A stretch of DNA of 64,000 nt, taken from the NCBI GenBank assembly GCA_031969655.1, contig DALYJX010000009.1, positions 6,587 to 70,586 on the forward strand, in the 5' to 3' direction. Position numbers and translations under genes: made by a program. The notes under the pieces are model-generated. The model saw only the letters and a list, made by a program, of their open reading frames with translations, was not told the origin of the DNA and ran no database searches. This DNA is from Microseira sp003486305. GTDB taxonomy: Bacteria > Cyanobacteriota > Cyanobacteriia > Cyanobacteriales > Aerosakkonemataceae. Positions 29,801-37,709 of the stretch are shown here, in pieces (within the stretch, counting starts at the first letter, position 1; each line of letters opens with the position of its first letter).

Positions 29801-30354
29801 ACTTGATGAGATAAGCGATCGCGAATTGCATTTAGCTCTTTGTTAACCGTATCCTCATCTCGTCCTCTCAAGTCTAAAACCTCAATCTGATAAGCAGGCA
29901 CTTCCTTAAGAATTTGCTGCTGACCATCCAATAACATCACAGCCCTCAGCATATCGTGACGCTCAATTAATTTTTGCAGCGCCCAGTTTAATCGTTCCAA
30001 GTCTAAGCCATTACATTCAATCTCATAGTAGCCATGATTGGCGACATCTCCTAACTCTAATACCCCACTGCGACCCACCCAAAAAGCATATTGCATATCA
30101 GTAAGAGGGAAAGGTTCATAATGCAGGTTTGGCGCTGGTACTATTGCTGGTAGAGACGTAGAACTTGCACTCATGTTGTTCTCTTGCAGCAACAACAAAA
30201 GTTCTGCTTTATGCTCAACTAATGAGTTACGCAGTTCTGGGGTCAGCACTCCCTTGGGTGCATCAACGTCCAACAAACCACCATTGATAGACAGTTTTAC
30301 GCCTTTGTCAGAGAGATTGGTTAAGAGTGAATGTAAATCCATGTTGTCCGCCAA
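26881..30354 (-). CDS. First NRPS module: TubC-like docking-Cy-A-PCP
   Basis: A 1157-residue module. Residues 1-60 resemble a TubC N-terminal docking domain. The Cy domain has the DxxxxDxxS motif (DLQVFDAWS, about 216). The A domain (TSGSTGLPKG, about 691) gives specificity residues of about DMYNFGVLWK by eye, near but not equal to the Cys code of the other two modules. Cys, Ser or Thr are all possible. PCP GGNSL lies near 1083, with a short basic tail. It is the first condensing NRPS after the aryl-activation genes and is expected to join the aryl (or KASIII-processed) starter to an amino acid and cyclise it to a thiazoline or oxazoline. Confidence 0.92.
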   Translation of the reverse strand: MADNMDLHSLLTNLSDKGVKLSINGGLLDVDAPKGVLTPELRNSLVEHKAELLLLLQENNMSASSTSLPAIVPAPNLHYEPFPLTDMQYAFWVGRSGVLELGDVANHGYYEIECNGLDLERLNWALQKLIERHDMLRAVMLLDGQQQILKEVPAYQIEVLDLRGRDEDTVNKELNAIRDRLSHQVLPADQWPLFEFRATRLDAERIRLHVSYDLQVFDAWSLFRLFDEWFQLYQNPDVALPPLEISFRDYVIAEQALQNTELHKRSQDYWLNRLDSLPPAPDLPLAKTPKELKQHRCQRYDGRLNQTDWQQLKQRAARAGLTPSGVLLAAFAEILTVWSKNPQFTINLALFNRLPLHPQVNDILGDFTSVTLLAVDNSSCESFADRAVRIQKQLWQDLEHRYFSGVRVVRELARRKGTAPSAMPVVFTSTLGFGSLGQETLTFSRFGELVYGISQASQTWMDVQVWEEKGELTFNWDAIAQLFPEGLIDDMFEAYCCFLQQLATSESVWVDTNRQLVPRRQLAQRNAINTTDASIPNKLLHVLFAEQVQHRRLKPAVISSNGTLTYQELYELSNQVGHRLRYLGARPNQLVAIVMEKGWEQIVAVLGILNCGAAYLPIDPTLPKERLWYLLENGEVQLVLTQSWLNEKLEWPKDIKRICADTKELANESKQPLKPVQQLEDLAYVLYTSGSTGLPKGVAIAHRGVVNAITCTNQFFDIGSDDRVLALTALHHDMSVYDIFGILAAGGCLILPDASATRNPAHWCELMLRENVTIWNSVPAMMEMLLEYAGDRPQVLACSLRWAFLGGDWISVTLPSRLNHLVSKVQVVSVGGPTETTLWNIWYPVKTVDPVGKSIPYGKPIANTKYYVLNEALDDCPTWVPGELCCAGVGVAKGYWQDEEKTNVKFITHPRTGDRIYRTGDLGRYLPDGNIEFLGRVDFQIKIRGYRIEAGEIEAALTQHSAVRAAVVSAIGKQHNQERLVAYVVPEQKLTPTVEELRHFLSEKLPDYMIPSAFIFLDALPLSANGKVDRRALPVPEDLLPEFQVAYAAPKTDIEQAIAKIWQEVLEVEKVGVNHNFFDLGGNSLLITKIYTKLRSFLPKELEYVSLTDLYNYSTIKAFAKHLNSAQNTSTLPQKSAELEQKIKQGKYRLKQMLKKR

Positions 30355-30402
30355 ATAGATGACTAGAGTCGAGTCTTTGAAAGTTTAAGTCAAATCTCTT
30401 TT

Positions 30403-32061
30403 TTACCTCTTGGCTGTATTTAAGTTTGCTATAGCTAGCAAATCCTCTATGTCGTAGTCAAAATACTTCTTGACCTCTGGTTTTTGAGAACTCTTCACCC
30501 AAAACATAAAACGCTTGTGTTCAGAGGCAATAAAATCCGATTCTCCATCTATATTTTTTTGGGATGGATCTCCTAATTTATAATAATCACTCGGCACAAA
30601 GTCAACTGAATTGATTAACCCCATAATATGGGTTGCAGCCTCATTAGCAGATAACAAACCCTCGCTGACCTTTTCAACTATTGTTGTAGCATTTCGGAAA
30701 AAATTATCACCTAATCCTTCAAAACTAGGAGTTAAACTATCTAGGTTACTACTATTGAGATCGAATAACTCTTTCCCCTTACCTGCGGCAATTTTCAGTT
30801 TCTTTTTAAGTCCCGCTTTTGCCTGACGCATAAAACTTCCAAGTATCCAAATCCGTCTCCAGGCATCCCATAGATTAAAGTCAGCAAAAGAAATATACGA
30901 ACAGTTAACCAAAGTATCGTTGTAATCAAAAAGTTTTTGTTGCAAATGCTCAATATCGGTAAAGCGCTCTGCTGAATAATCATTTTCTGCAATAGCCTTC
31001 ATAATCTGAGAGGCTAAAGGAATGATAATCGTACAAGTATTTACTAAACCAAACGAGTAGAGCGCATCGATAAATCCTGCTGCATGAGAGAGGACGTAAA
31101 ATCGTTCTCCCACACAGGAATGTGATGAATATTGCAGGCGATCTGTTGATACCCACTGGCGAATCGGTTTAGCATTTTCAAACTGAATCGCAATGTCAGG
31201 AAATCGCGTCAGGAAATTTTTAAACTCCTGTTCGGGCGATATTTCAGTTTTGGGAAAGCGTCGAGAATCGAAATTAAGTCCAACGCTACAATTTGGATTA
31301 CCGGAGTTTTCATGGTTATTAAACGGAATCACCCACATCCAACCGCCATCAAATATGTGATGAAGAGTACCTTGATACCAGAATAGTTCATCTGAACTTT
31401 TTGCGATCGCCCGAACGCAATCATCGTACCTCTTAACATCAACCATGTGAGTAAAGATACTTCTTGAATGAGTTTTAAAGCGGGTTGGGATTTCTCGCAA
31501 GTTAAATTTTTGGCTAAGTGGAGAGCGGTAACCACTAGCATCAACTAAGTAATTAGCAGTAAACGATTCACCACTTTCTACTTCTAGTTCAATTCCTTTT
31601 GATTCTATTTTAATATCCGTGATGCTTGTGTTTTCTAGAAGTTTAACACCATATTTTACCGCCACTTTTGCCATGTAGTGGTCTATATCCTGACGAAATA
31701 AGTGGCTGCTAGGATGAACGCCAACTTTATTAGCTTCTTGTAAAGTCTGTTTCTGACCTTCTCGATGGTAGATAAAATTGAACGATCGCTTTAATCCACA
31801 AGCCGAAGGTGAGATATTTTCGCAGATATTCTTGAAGGAACTCAAGTGCGCGATTTCAGGAACATCATATTGATAGCTAAGAATACTCATCATTAAATCT
31901 GTATCGGGAGTCATTGCTTCTCCAACAGCAAATCTTGGATGAGATCCCTTATCAATCATCAAAACTTGGATGTTATGTCTGGCTAAAATAGTTGCTAAAA
32001 TTGACCCTGCAAGTCCAGACCCTAGAATGATTACATCAAATTGCTTTGTGTTGTAGTTCAT
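30403..32061 (-). CDS. Flavin-dependent halogenase-like FAD oxidoreductase
   Basis: A 552-residue protein of the tryptophan-halogenase-like flavoprotein superfamily. It has the N-terminal FAD motif GSGLAGS, the segment RFAVGEAMTP, and the WxWxIP halogenase motif as WMWVIP near residue 241. A later segment, FIDALYSFG, resembles the halogenase Fx.Px.Sx.G motif but has Ala where Pro is expected, so halogenation is likely but unproven. In this context it could chlorinate the carrier-bound aryl or acyl starter. It sits between the KASIII-carrier gene and the first NRPS, with AGGAAA upstream of its ATG. The alternative is a flavin hydroxylase or oxidase of the same fold. Confidence 0.75.
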   Translation of the reverse strand: MNYNTKQFDVIILGSGLAGSILATILARHNIQVLMIDKGSHPRFAVGEAMTPDTDLMMSILSYQYDVPEIAHLSSFKNICENISPSACGLKRSFNFIYHREGQKQTLQEANKVGVHPSSHLFRQDIDHYMAKVAVKYGVKLLENTSITDIKIESKGIELEVESGESFTANYLVDASGYRSPLSQKFNLREIPTRFKTHSRSIFTHMVDVKRYDDCVRAIAKSSDELFWYQGTLHHIFDGGWMWVIPFNNHENSGNPNCSVGLNFDSRRFPKTEISPEQEFKNFLTRFPDIAIQFENAKPIRQWVSTDRLQYSSHSCVGERFYVLSHAAGFIDALYSFGLVNTCTIIIPLASQIMKAIAENDYSAERFTDIEHLQQKLFDYNDTLVNCSYISFADFNLWDAWRRIWILGSFMRQAKAGLKKKLKIAAGKGKELFDLNSSNLDSLTPSFEGLGDNFFRNATTIVEKVSEGLLSANEAATHIMGLINSVDFVPSDYYKLGDPSQKNIDGESDFIASEHKRFMFWVKSSQKPEVKKYFDYDIEDLLAIANLNTAKR

Positions 32062-32112
32062 AACGGAATTTCCTGATGATTTGACAAAAGTTCGTGTTAA
32101 TTAAAGTTTGAG

Positions 32113-33618
32113 TTACAGACTCAATTTTTCCCTTTCTTGTCCTTGATTGCTGCTAGTATCGGTCGCTGATTCTGATGCAATTAGATTAGTCAAGGCTAAT
32201 TGGTTCAGCAGGAGTTCAGCTAATTGAGCTACATTGTTTTCACCAAAAAACCTTTCTATCGGCACTCGCACGTGCAAATCAGCTTCAATTCTTCTTCTCA
32301 GTTCAAAAGCCATCAAAGAGTCAAGCAACTCAGCAAGGTACAGATCGGAATTGAGTTGAGTTATGGGAAGCTGTAGCGAACTAGCCAACCATTCTAAAAT
32401 ATAGGTTTCTAGCATCTGCCGTCGTTCCTTCGGGGAAGCAGAAACGAATTTTTCGCTGGAAAAACAAGCTTGTTGGCGCGAGAAACTAATTTTTCGCGGT
32501 TGATGTATTTCCCCAGTAACAGCGATCGCAGGTGCGGGAAGTGACCCCAGCACCACATCACCCCAACGCATTACTGTAGCTGCTGCCGTAGCTGTCGCAC
32601 CGTTAGTGTAGACGAGAACAAGATCGTTTTCGCGGATTTTGCCTGCAAGGGCGGCGTGGTAAAGATTAGCAACGGGAAATACCGGGCCAATATTGGCATA
32701 TCGCGGGTAGAGGTTAATTGTGCGTTGCGGATCGATGCCCAATGCTCGCGCACAAACGCTAGCATACCAGGCAGTAGGGGTATTGAACGCAAAAAAGTCG
32801 ATTTGTTCGAGAGTTAAACCAGCAGCCGCGACGGCACCTTCGCAACAGATACGGACAAATTCTACTGCTGTTTCTGCGATCGCACTTGCATTCTCACCCG
32901 TCCGAGTACGCATCCGAGGCATCCCCTGGGCGTCTATTACCAGTTCGTGCAAGTAGGCATCGCAAGTTGCAACGGTATTAACAATTTTAGTGGCGATAAT
33001 TCCCTGGCTGGGTTTGAGCGCATCAACTACGAACGCTCCAGCACCGTCGCCCATCGACCACGAGAGGGTATCCTGCTCGTCTACAGCATCAGATCCAATG
33101 TGCGATACAACCACTAGGACATTGCGATATTCTCCCGCTTGCACCAGCGCACAAGCGTTTTGCAGCGCCACCAAAGCACTAGAACAGGTTGATTCGAGAT
33201 TCCAGGCGGGGCAGCACAGTTCTAATTGGCGCGCGAGGTAAGCAGCATTGCCAAGTCCAATTTGTTCGCAAAAAAGTGAGGTAACAATCGTTAGTTCGAC
33301 TCGATCGGGAGAAAGATTTGCCCGCTCAAGGGCGTCCCTAGCCGCCCGATACTCTAGCATTAACGCCGATTCATCCGCACCGAGTACCCGCCGCTCGACA
33401 TTGCCTCGGAAGGGGTCTGACAGATACGGTGCTACCTCTTGCGACCAGATGTCAAGCCCGTTGTCGATTGTAGATTCAGCAGGCATGTACGACCTTGTTC
33501 TTCTTGGCTGAGTTTTAGCCAGCAACTGGGGGTACTTCTCAATCCAGTAATCATTTGTACGGATTTGGCTGGGAAAACTGACTGCAAGTGAGCGAATACC
33601 GACCGGACGATCGATCAT
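32113..33618 (-). CDS. KASIII-like ketosynthase/acyltransferase fused to a carrier domain
   Basis: A 501-residue fusion. The thiolase-fold part (about 1-370) has the nucleophile Cys in STCSSAL (about 144) and a conserved late Asn (YANIGP). The usual PHQAN segment is replaced by AFNTPTAW near 277, so the catalytic His appears to be Asn. A C-terminal carrier domain has its Ser in LLDSLMAFEL near 432. The extreme C-terminus, REKLSL, resembles the REEIAI tail of the 2600-residue PKS, which precedes a TubC-docked NRPS. This suggests that this carrier hands its acyl chain to the TubC-bearing first NRPS. It may condense, or merely transfer, the starter; the His loss hints at acyl transfer or altered chemistry. 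AGAAGG precedes the start. Confidence 0.83.
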   Translation of the reverse strand: MIDRPVGIRSLAVSFPSQIRTNDYWIEKYPQLLAKTQPRRTRSYMPAESTIDNGLDIWSQEVAPYLSDPFRGNVERRVLGADESALMLEYRAARDALERANLSPDRVELTIVTSLFCEQIGLGNAAYLARQLELCCPAWNLESTCSSALVALQNACALVQAGEYRNVLVVVSHIGSDAVDEQDTLSWSMGDGAGAFVVDALKPSQGIIATKIVNTVATCDAYLHELVIDAQGMPRMRTRTGENASAIAETAVEFVRICCEGAVAAAGLTLEQIDFFAFNTPTAWYASVCARALGIDPQRTINLYPRYANIGPVFPVANLYHAALAGKIRENDLVLVYTNGATATAAATVMRWGDVVLGSLPAPAIAVTGEIHQPRKISFSRQQACFSSEKFVSASPKERRQMLETYILEWLASSLQLPITQLNSDLYLAELLDSLMAFELRRRIEADLHVRVPIERFFGENNVAQLAELLLNQLALTNLIASESATDTSSNQGQEREKLSL

Positions 33619-33643
33619 AATAAACCTTCTTTTAATCTCAGCA

Positions 33644-34207
33644 TCATTCAGCTTGATTCAAGTTTGAACCGAGTGCGATCGCAGCGGCTGCTGTATATGA
33701 TGATGCATGGCTAATACTCAGCAGCCACTTGGCAATACCCAGTTCTGCTGCAATTTCTTTACACTTGGCGTACAGCACAACCGATGGTTCACCTGTTGGC
33801 AGCCGTTGCACCTCAATATCCAGCCAAGAAATACCCTCGTTCCATCCCCTGCCAAGGGCTTTGAGTATCGCTTTTTTAGCGGCGAAACGACCTGCAAAGT
33901 AATGGATGCGGTTAGTTCCCAACTCAGAAGCACTGCGTTCTAAAACTGTAAAATGCTTCTTTTCAAAACACCCGCTCGATCTTTCTACTTGTTCTTTGAT
34001 CCGCGTTGTTTCAACAATTTCGATTCCATGACCGATGATAGTTAAACGAAAAGATTCAACAAAAGTTGGAAACGAAGGTGCGACGGATAAATCTGCATAC
34101 TTTTCATCCTGCTGCAAAAACTCTTGTGGAGTAGGCGTCTCGCCTGCCTTTGAGTTTCTTTGCTGGAAAAGTAGATTTTTCTTTGCAACCATTTGCATCC
34201 TAAACAT
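33644..34207 (-). CDS. AcpS-family phosphopantetheinyl transferase-like protein, degenerate metal site
   Basis: A frame of 187 residues. The AcpS-like part begins near IIGHGIEIVETTRI, where Glu replaces the usual first metal-ligand Asp. The second signature reads GRFAAKKAILKALG (about residue 110): Lys stands where AcpS enzymes have the metal-ligand Glu (FAAKEA). The C-terminal SISHASSYTAAA is normal. The first 50-60 residues are extra and include a palindromic mobile-repeat segment (KAGETPTPQE), so the true start is uncertain; no ATG lies nearer the core and a TTG after the repeat is possible. It may be inactive or have another role. A second AcpS-like gene with an intact site lies at 37278-37709. 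Confidence 0.7.
   Translation of the reverse strand: MFRMQMVAKKNLLFQQRNSKAGETPTPQEFLQQDEKYADLSVAPSFPTFVESFRLTIIGHGIEIVETTRIKEQVERSSGCFEKKHFTVLERSASELGTNRIHYFAGRFAAKKAILKALGRGWNEGISWLDIEVQRLPTGEPSVVLYAKCKEIAAELGIAKWLLSISHASSYTAAAAIALGSNLNQAE
34122..34151. repeat. Palindromic mobile-repeat copy at the 5' end of the AcpS-like gene
   Basis: CTCTTGTGGAGTAGGCGTCTC followed by GCCTGCC, a diverged copy of the element inside the PKS at 25042-25165. It is read in the same frame (KAGETPTPQE) within the N-terminal extension of the AcpS-like ORF. Confidence 0.8.
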
Positions 34208-34222
34208 GCCTTTGCACCCCGA

Positions 34223-35545
34223 TCAAGACTTCAAAACCAGATTGGTCAACATGGTATTCATTTTGTTAACCGACTCGATATACTCGTTTTGGGGAACCGA
34301 TTCGGCGACGATACCAGCTCCGGCATTTAAGTGAATCCAGTTACCGTATTGATAGACAGATCGAATTGCGATCGCTAAATCTGCCGAACCACTGCTGTCT
34401 ACCCAACCAATACCACCCGCATAAATTCCTCTCGGCTCGTCTTCCAGGCGATCGATCCATTTTAGGGCTTGTTGTTTATCAATTCCAGAAACAGTAATCC
34501 CTGGAAATAATACCTTCAAAGCATCCCACAAAGTATTTCCCGGCTTCAGCCTACCACCTACTCTCGATGATAAGTGCTGCACGCACCGATACTTCTTGAC
34601 CTCCATAAAATTAAAAACTCGAATGCTTCCCGGTAAACAAAGTGAAGCAATCTCGCTTTGTGCCAGCCAAACCGATAATGCGTGTTCTTTCACCTCTTTA
34701 GCATCAGTAAATAATTCACCACATAGATGCGTATCCTCTTCTAAACTTTCAGAGCGAGGCCGAGTTGCCGCTAGCGGATTAGTCTCAAGAAACCCATCCC
34801 CATTGACTTCCATGAGAATCTCCGGACTGAAGCCAACAGCACGAACATCTCCTATATTCAAACAATAAGAACGCGCTGAATTATTCACTCTAGCTCCGAC
34901 TGCATAAGTTCCAATAACGTCTAAATCGCCAATGAATTTGAAACAGCGAGCAATAATAGCTTTATGCAGATCGCCTCTTTTAATCGCCTCAATTAACGTT
35001 TTAACACTGTTCTGATAATTTTCGCGATCCGCCAGGTCAACATCTAATAAATTTGGCTTGTAATCTGGGAGTTTATTATCCAAAAATAATAGTCTCCGGA
35101 TTCGCTCTAATGACCGGATACTTCTGATATAAACTCCCTCTGCTGTAAAGCGGAGTTCGGTTTCGGGAATCAAAAAATAGAGAAGTTCTCGATCGGTTGC
35201 TTTAGAGTATGAAGAGTAAAAGCGAGCAACATCAAAACCGACATAACCATAAGCCGTCCAGTTTTCAATTGGCAAAGAACCCAGCAACTCCTCTACTTGT
35301 TGGAACGGATTCACAACTGGTTCCGAGTGATATTTTCCCACAGTTTCAAGCAAGACTAAATCCTGGCTTACCGATACCTTAGCTAGCTCATTACCAGCTA
35401 TACGAACCTCATTTTTCCCTTCATACATCACGTAGTTGAAAAATATCTGAGATTCCAGGAGATTTTTTAAGACAACCACAGGATCTCTTTTCCCAGTCAC
35501 AAAAGTTTCCTGATACTTGAGCGCAGTCTTTAACTCAGTTACCAT
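34223..35545 (-). CDS. Salicylate synthase (MbtI/Irp9-like chorismate-utilising enzyme)
   Basis: A chorismate-binding-fold enzyme. With the ATG at 35545 it has 440 residues, close to Irp9/YbtS (434) and MbtI (450). That start has GAAGGAG at good spacing; the longer frame back to 35689 begins inside a palindromic repeat and is unlikely. Family marks include KAIIARCFKF, ETNPLAATR, KEHALSV, FPGITVSG, RGIYAGGIGW and the C-terminal GAGIVAESVP. No separate isochorismate pyruvate lyase is seen, consistent with a one-enzyme chorismate-to-salicylate conversion. It is placed directly between the aryl ligase and the PPTase-like gene. Isochorismate synthase is the main alternative. Confidence 0.85.
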   Translation of the reverse strand: MVTELKTALKYQETFVTGKRDPVVVLKNLLESQIFFNYVMYEGKNEVRIAGNELAKVSVSQDLVLLETVGKYHSEPVVNPFQQVEELLGSLPIENWTAYGYVGFDVARFYSSYSKATDRELLYFLIPETELRFTAEGVYIRSIRSLERIRRLLFLDNKLPDYKPNLLDVDLADRENYQNSVKTLIEAIKRGDLHKAIIARCFKFIGDLDVIGTYAVGARVNNSARSYCLNIGDVRAVGFSPEILMEVNGDGFLETNPLAATRPRSESLEEDTHLCGELFTDAKEVKEHALSVWLAQSEIASLCLPGSIRVFNFMEVKKYRCVQHLSSRVGGRLKPGNTLWDALKVLFPGITVSGIDKQQALKWIDRLEDEPRGIYAGGIGWVDSSGSADLAIAIRSVYQYGNWIHLNAGAGIVAESVPQNEYIESVNKMNTMLTNLVLKS

Positions 35546-35594
35546 CTCATTTGCTCCTTCAATGCTCGTGCAGTCTATCTGTAAAATTAGAGTG

Positions 35595-35694
35595 ATATCA
35601 TGTCCGGTCAATCTGTAGGGGCAATCCCCCCGTATTTGCCCCGGAGTGAGGGAGGGGGAAAAGTTAATAATGGGTAATCTTAAGGACATGATAT
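35595..35694. repeat. MITE-like element with ATATCATGTCC terminal inverted repeats
   Basis: An 11-bp perfect inverted repeat, ATATCATGTCC (35595-35605) and GGACATGATAT (35684-35694), flanks about 78 nt of GC-rich sequence. The layout matches 44378-44499. It lies between the aryl ligase and the salicylate synthase and supplies a false upstream ATG to the latter. Confidence 0.8.
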
Positions 35695-35711
35695 GAAACG
35701 GTATCAGCGGC

Positions 35712-37265
35712 TCATGCGTGAGCCAGAGTTTGATTTTTTCCTAATAATTTGCGGTGGATTTTTCCAGTTGAAGTACGCGGTAAGTTTTCCACAAAGCGAA
35801 TAATTTTCGGAGCCTTAAAATGAGGCAATCGCTGTTTGGCAAATTTACGAATACCATCCTCTAGTTCGGGCGATGGTTTTTGTCCTGGCTTGAGGGTTAC
35901 ATAGGCAACAACGTGAGTTAACTGCTCACCCTTGTCAGACTCCGGTACTGCTGCTACCTCAAGAATCTGAGAATGCTGATGCAAGACATCCTCAATTTCT
36001 AACGGTGATACCCACTGACCGTTTACTTTAAAAAGATCGTCTTTACGACCCATAAATCTGAAATAGCCGTCAGCATCGCACAGATACTTATCCCCGGTTT
36101 GCATTGCGTTCCCGTAAATAACTTTCCGTGTCTGTTGCAATCGATTCCAGTATCCCAGCATCAAGCTTTCTCCGCTCACCTGCAAGTCACCAATCTCGCC
36201 AGGAGGACACGGGAAGCCATCTTCGTCAACAACCCGGACATCGTAACCAGGAACCGGACGCCCAGAACTGCCTGGTTTGCACTCTCCCAATCGGTTCGAG
36301 AGAAAAATGTGCAAAAACTCGGTTGTGCCAATTCCTTCACAAATTTCCTTGTTGTAAGTTTCAAACCATTTTTGCCAGATGCTTTTTGGTAGCTGTTCGG
36401 CTGCGGATACGCACAACCGCAGCGAGGACACATCTAGGGGAGATATGTCGTGTACGGCGAGAAGACTAGCATAAATGCTCGGTATGCCAAACAAAACAGT
36501 GGGTTGGTAGCGCTGGATATCGGCGATGATGTCAAATGCGTTAATAGCATCAGACAAGACTGCCGCTGCACCAACCGCCATCGGCATGTATAGGGTGTTC
36601 CCCAACCCATAAGCAAACGGCATCTTGGCGATTGAGTAAGTAATATCATCTTGGTGCAAGCCAAGAGTCGCCCTACCGTAGTTCTCTGCACAAACTACCA
36701 TGCTTTGATGCAGGTGGATCGCGCCTTTCGGTCGTCCCGTACTACCAGAGGTGTAAAGCCAAAAAGCCGGTTCGTCGCGAGACGTTTCAGCGCAAGGTAG
36801 CACTTCGTCAGTCTGCTGAGTCAGCAGAAACAATGGGTTTTCCCCATCTGCCAACAGGACGTGACCCAAGAACTGAGATTGGATGGGGTCTAGTTTCTCT
36901 TGCCACTCTTGAGTAGTCAGCAACAGCTTAGCGCGCGAGTCTTGCAAAATATACTGGATGTCGTCAACGGTACAAGCCGTATTGATTGGAACTGGCACAG
37001 CACCGAGCCAAATAGCACCCCAAAACGCGAATACAAACTCTGGAGTATCTGGCAAAAGAATTGCCATGCGATTTTCCCGTTCTAAACCTAGTTCCTTAAG
37101 CAATGCAGCTGTGCGTCGGACAAAGCAGCTTAATTGAGCGTAACTGTAGGTTCGATCTTGATGGTAAAAGGCTGTTTTATCGCTACGTCCTTGCGCCAAG
37201 TTACCTTCTATGAAATAAGCTGCAACGTTAAAGACAGTTGGTAATTGTTCAGAAATACTTTCCAT
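35712..37265 (-). CDS. Aryl-acid AMP ligase/CoA ligase (benzoate-CoA-ligase-like), starter activation
   Basis: A 517-residue ANL-family adenylating enzyme. It has the P-loop LYTSGSTGRPKG, core GIGTTE, TGDKY and a C-terminal catalytic Lys in TSTGKIHRK. The PFAYGLGN stretch is characteristic of benzoate-CoA ligase-like proteins, not of DhbE/YbtE salicyl-AMP ligases. It probably activates salicylate made by the neighbouring synthase and loads it on the small carrier encoded at 37663-37926, but benzoate or a substituted benzoate cannot be excluded. AAGGA precedes the ATG. It is 12 nt downstream of the PPTase gene. Confidence 0.87.
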   Translation of the reverse strand: MESISEQLPTVFNVAAYFIEGNLAQGRSDKTAFYHQDRTYSYAQLSCFVRRTAALLKELGLERENRMAILLPDTPEFVFAFWGAIWLGAVPVPINTACTVDDIQYILQDSRAKLLLTTQEWQEKLDPIQSQFLGHVLLADGENPLFLLTQQTDEVLPCAETSRDEPAFWLYTSGSTGRPKGAIHLHQSMVVCAENYGRATLGLHQDDITYSIAKMPFAYGLGNTLYMPMAVGAAAVLSDAINAFDIIADIQRYQPTVLFGIPSIYASLLAVHDISPLDVSSLRLCVSAAEQLPKSIWQKWFETYNKEICEGIGTTEFLHIFLSNRLGECKPGSSGRPVPGYDVRVVDEDGFPCPPGEIGDLQVSGESLMLGYWNRLQQTRKVIYGNAMQTGDKYLCDADGYFRFMGRKDDLFKVNGQWVSPLEIEDVLHQHSQILEVAAVPESDKGEQLTHVVAYVTLKPGQKPSPELEDGIRKFAKQRLPHFKAPKIIRFVENLPRTSTGKIHRKLLGKNQTLAHA

Positions 37266-37277
37266 ACAATTTTCCTT

Positions 37278-37709
37278 TTACTGAGCGAGGACGTGAACCA
37301 GTACGTGTCTATCCCAATAGAACCAAGTAGCCAGCCATCGTCGGATACCCCGTCTTTTTGCTTGAAGCCTTGCTTCTCCATGCAGGGCAACTGTCAACTT
37401 GCCCTGTGTAATGTTTGCTTCAATTTCATTCCAGCCAATGCCAGCCAATCCCGTACCTAGAGCTTTTCCCACAGCTTCTTTGGTGGCAAAGCATATTGCA
37501 TAAGCTTGGTAGGAATCGCTAGCTGATTCGCAGCGGTCTATTTCAGCGGGAGCGAACAACAGGGTTAATGTTTCGAGATCGTAGCAGTCAATTAATCTGG
37601 TAATTCTAGAGATGGATGCGATATCGATACCGATTCCCTTAGCCCCACCTGTCCAATCGCTTTCAGGATAGGCTCTTAGAGTTAGAGCTAGCAAGAATTG
37701 CCGCTTCAA
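37278..37709 (-). CDS. AcpS-family phosphopantetheinyl transferase
   Basis: A 143-residue protein. Both AcpS metal-site signatures are present: GIGIDIASISRI (Asp about 27) and ICFATKEAVGKALGTG (Glu of ATKEA). The C-terminal part (WLATWFYWDRHVLVHV) is diverged from the usual SISH segment. It probably activates one or more carrier domains of the cluster. The frame overlaps the upstream carrier gene by 47 nt, so a later start is possible, but no ATG precedes the core other than the first one. Confidence 0.78.
   Translation of the reverse strand: MKRQFLLALTLRAYPESDWTGGAKGIGIDIASISRITRLIDCYDLETLTLLFAPAEIDRCESASDSYQAYAICFATKEAVGKALGTGLAGIGWNEIEANITQGKLTVALHGEARLQAKRRGIRRWLATWFYWDRHVLVHVLAQ

Noticed and set aside
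35546..35689. Upstream extension of the salicylate synthase frame to an ATG at 35689
   Set aside because: The extension starts within a MITE-like inverted repeat and is not family-like; ATG 35545 has a strong AAGGAG and gives the expected length.
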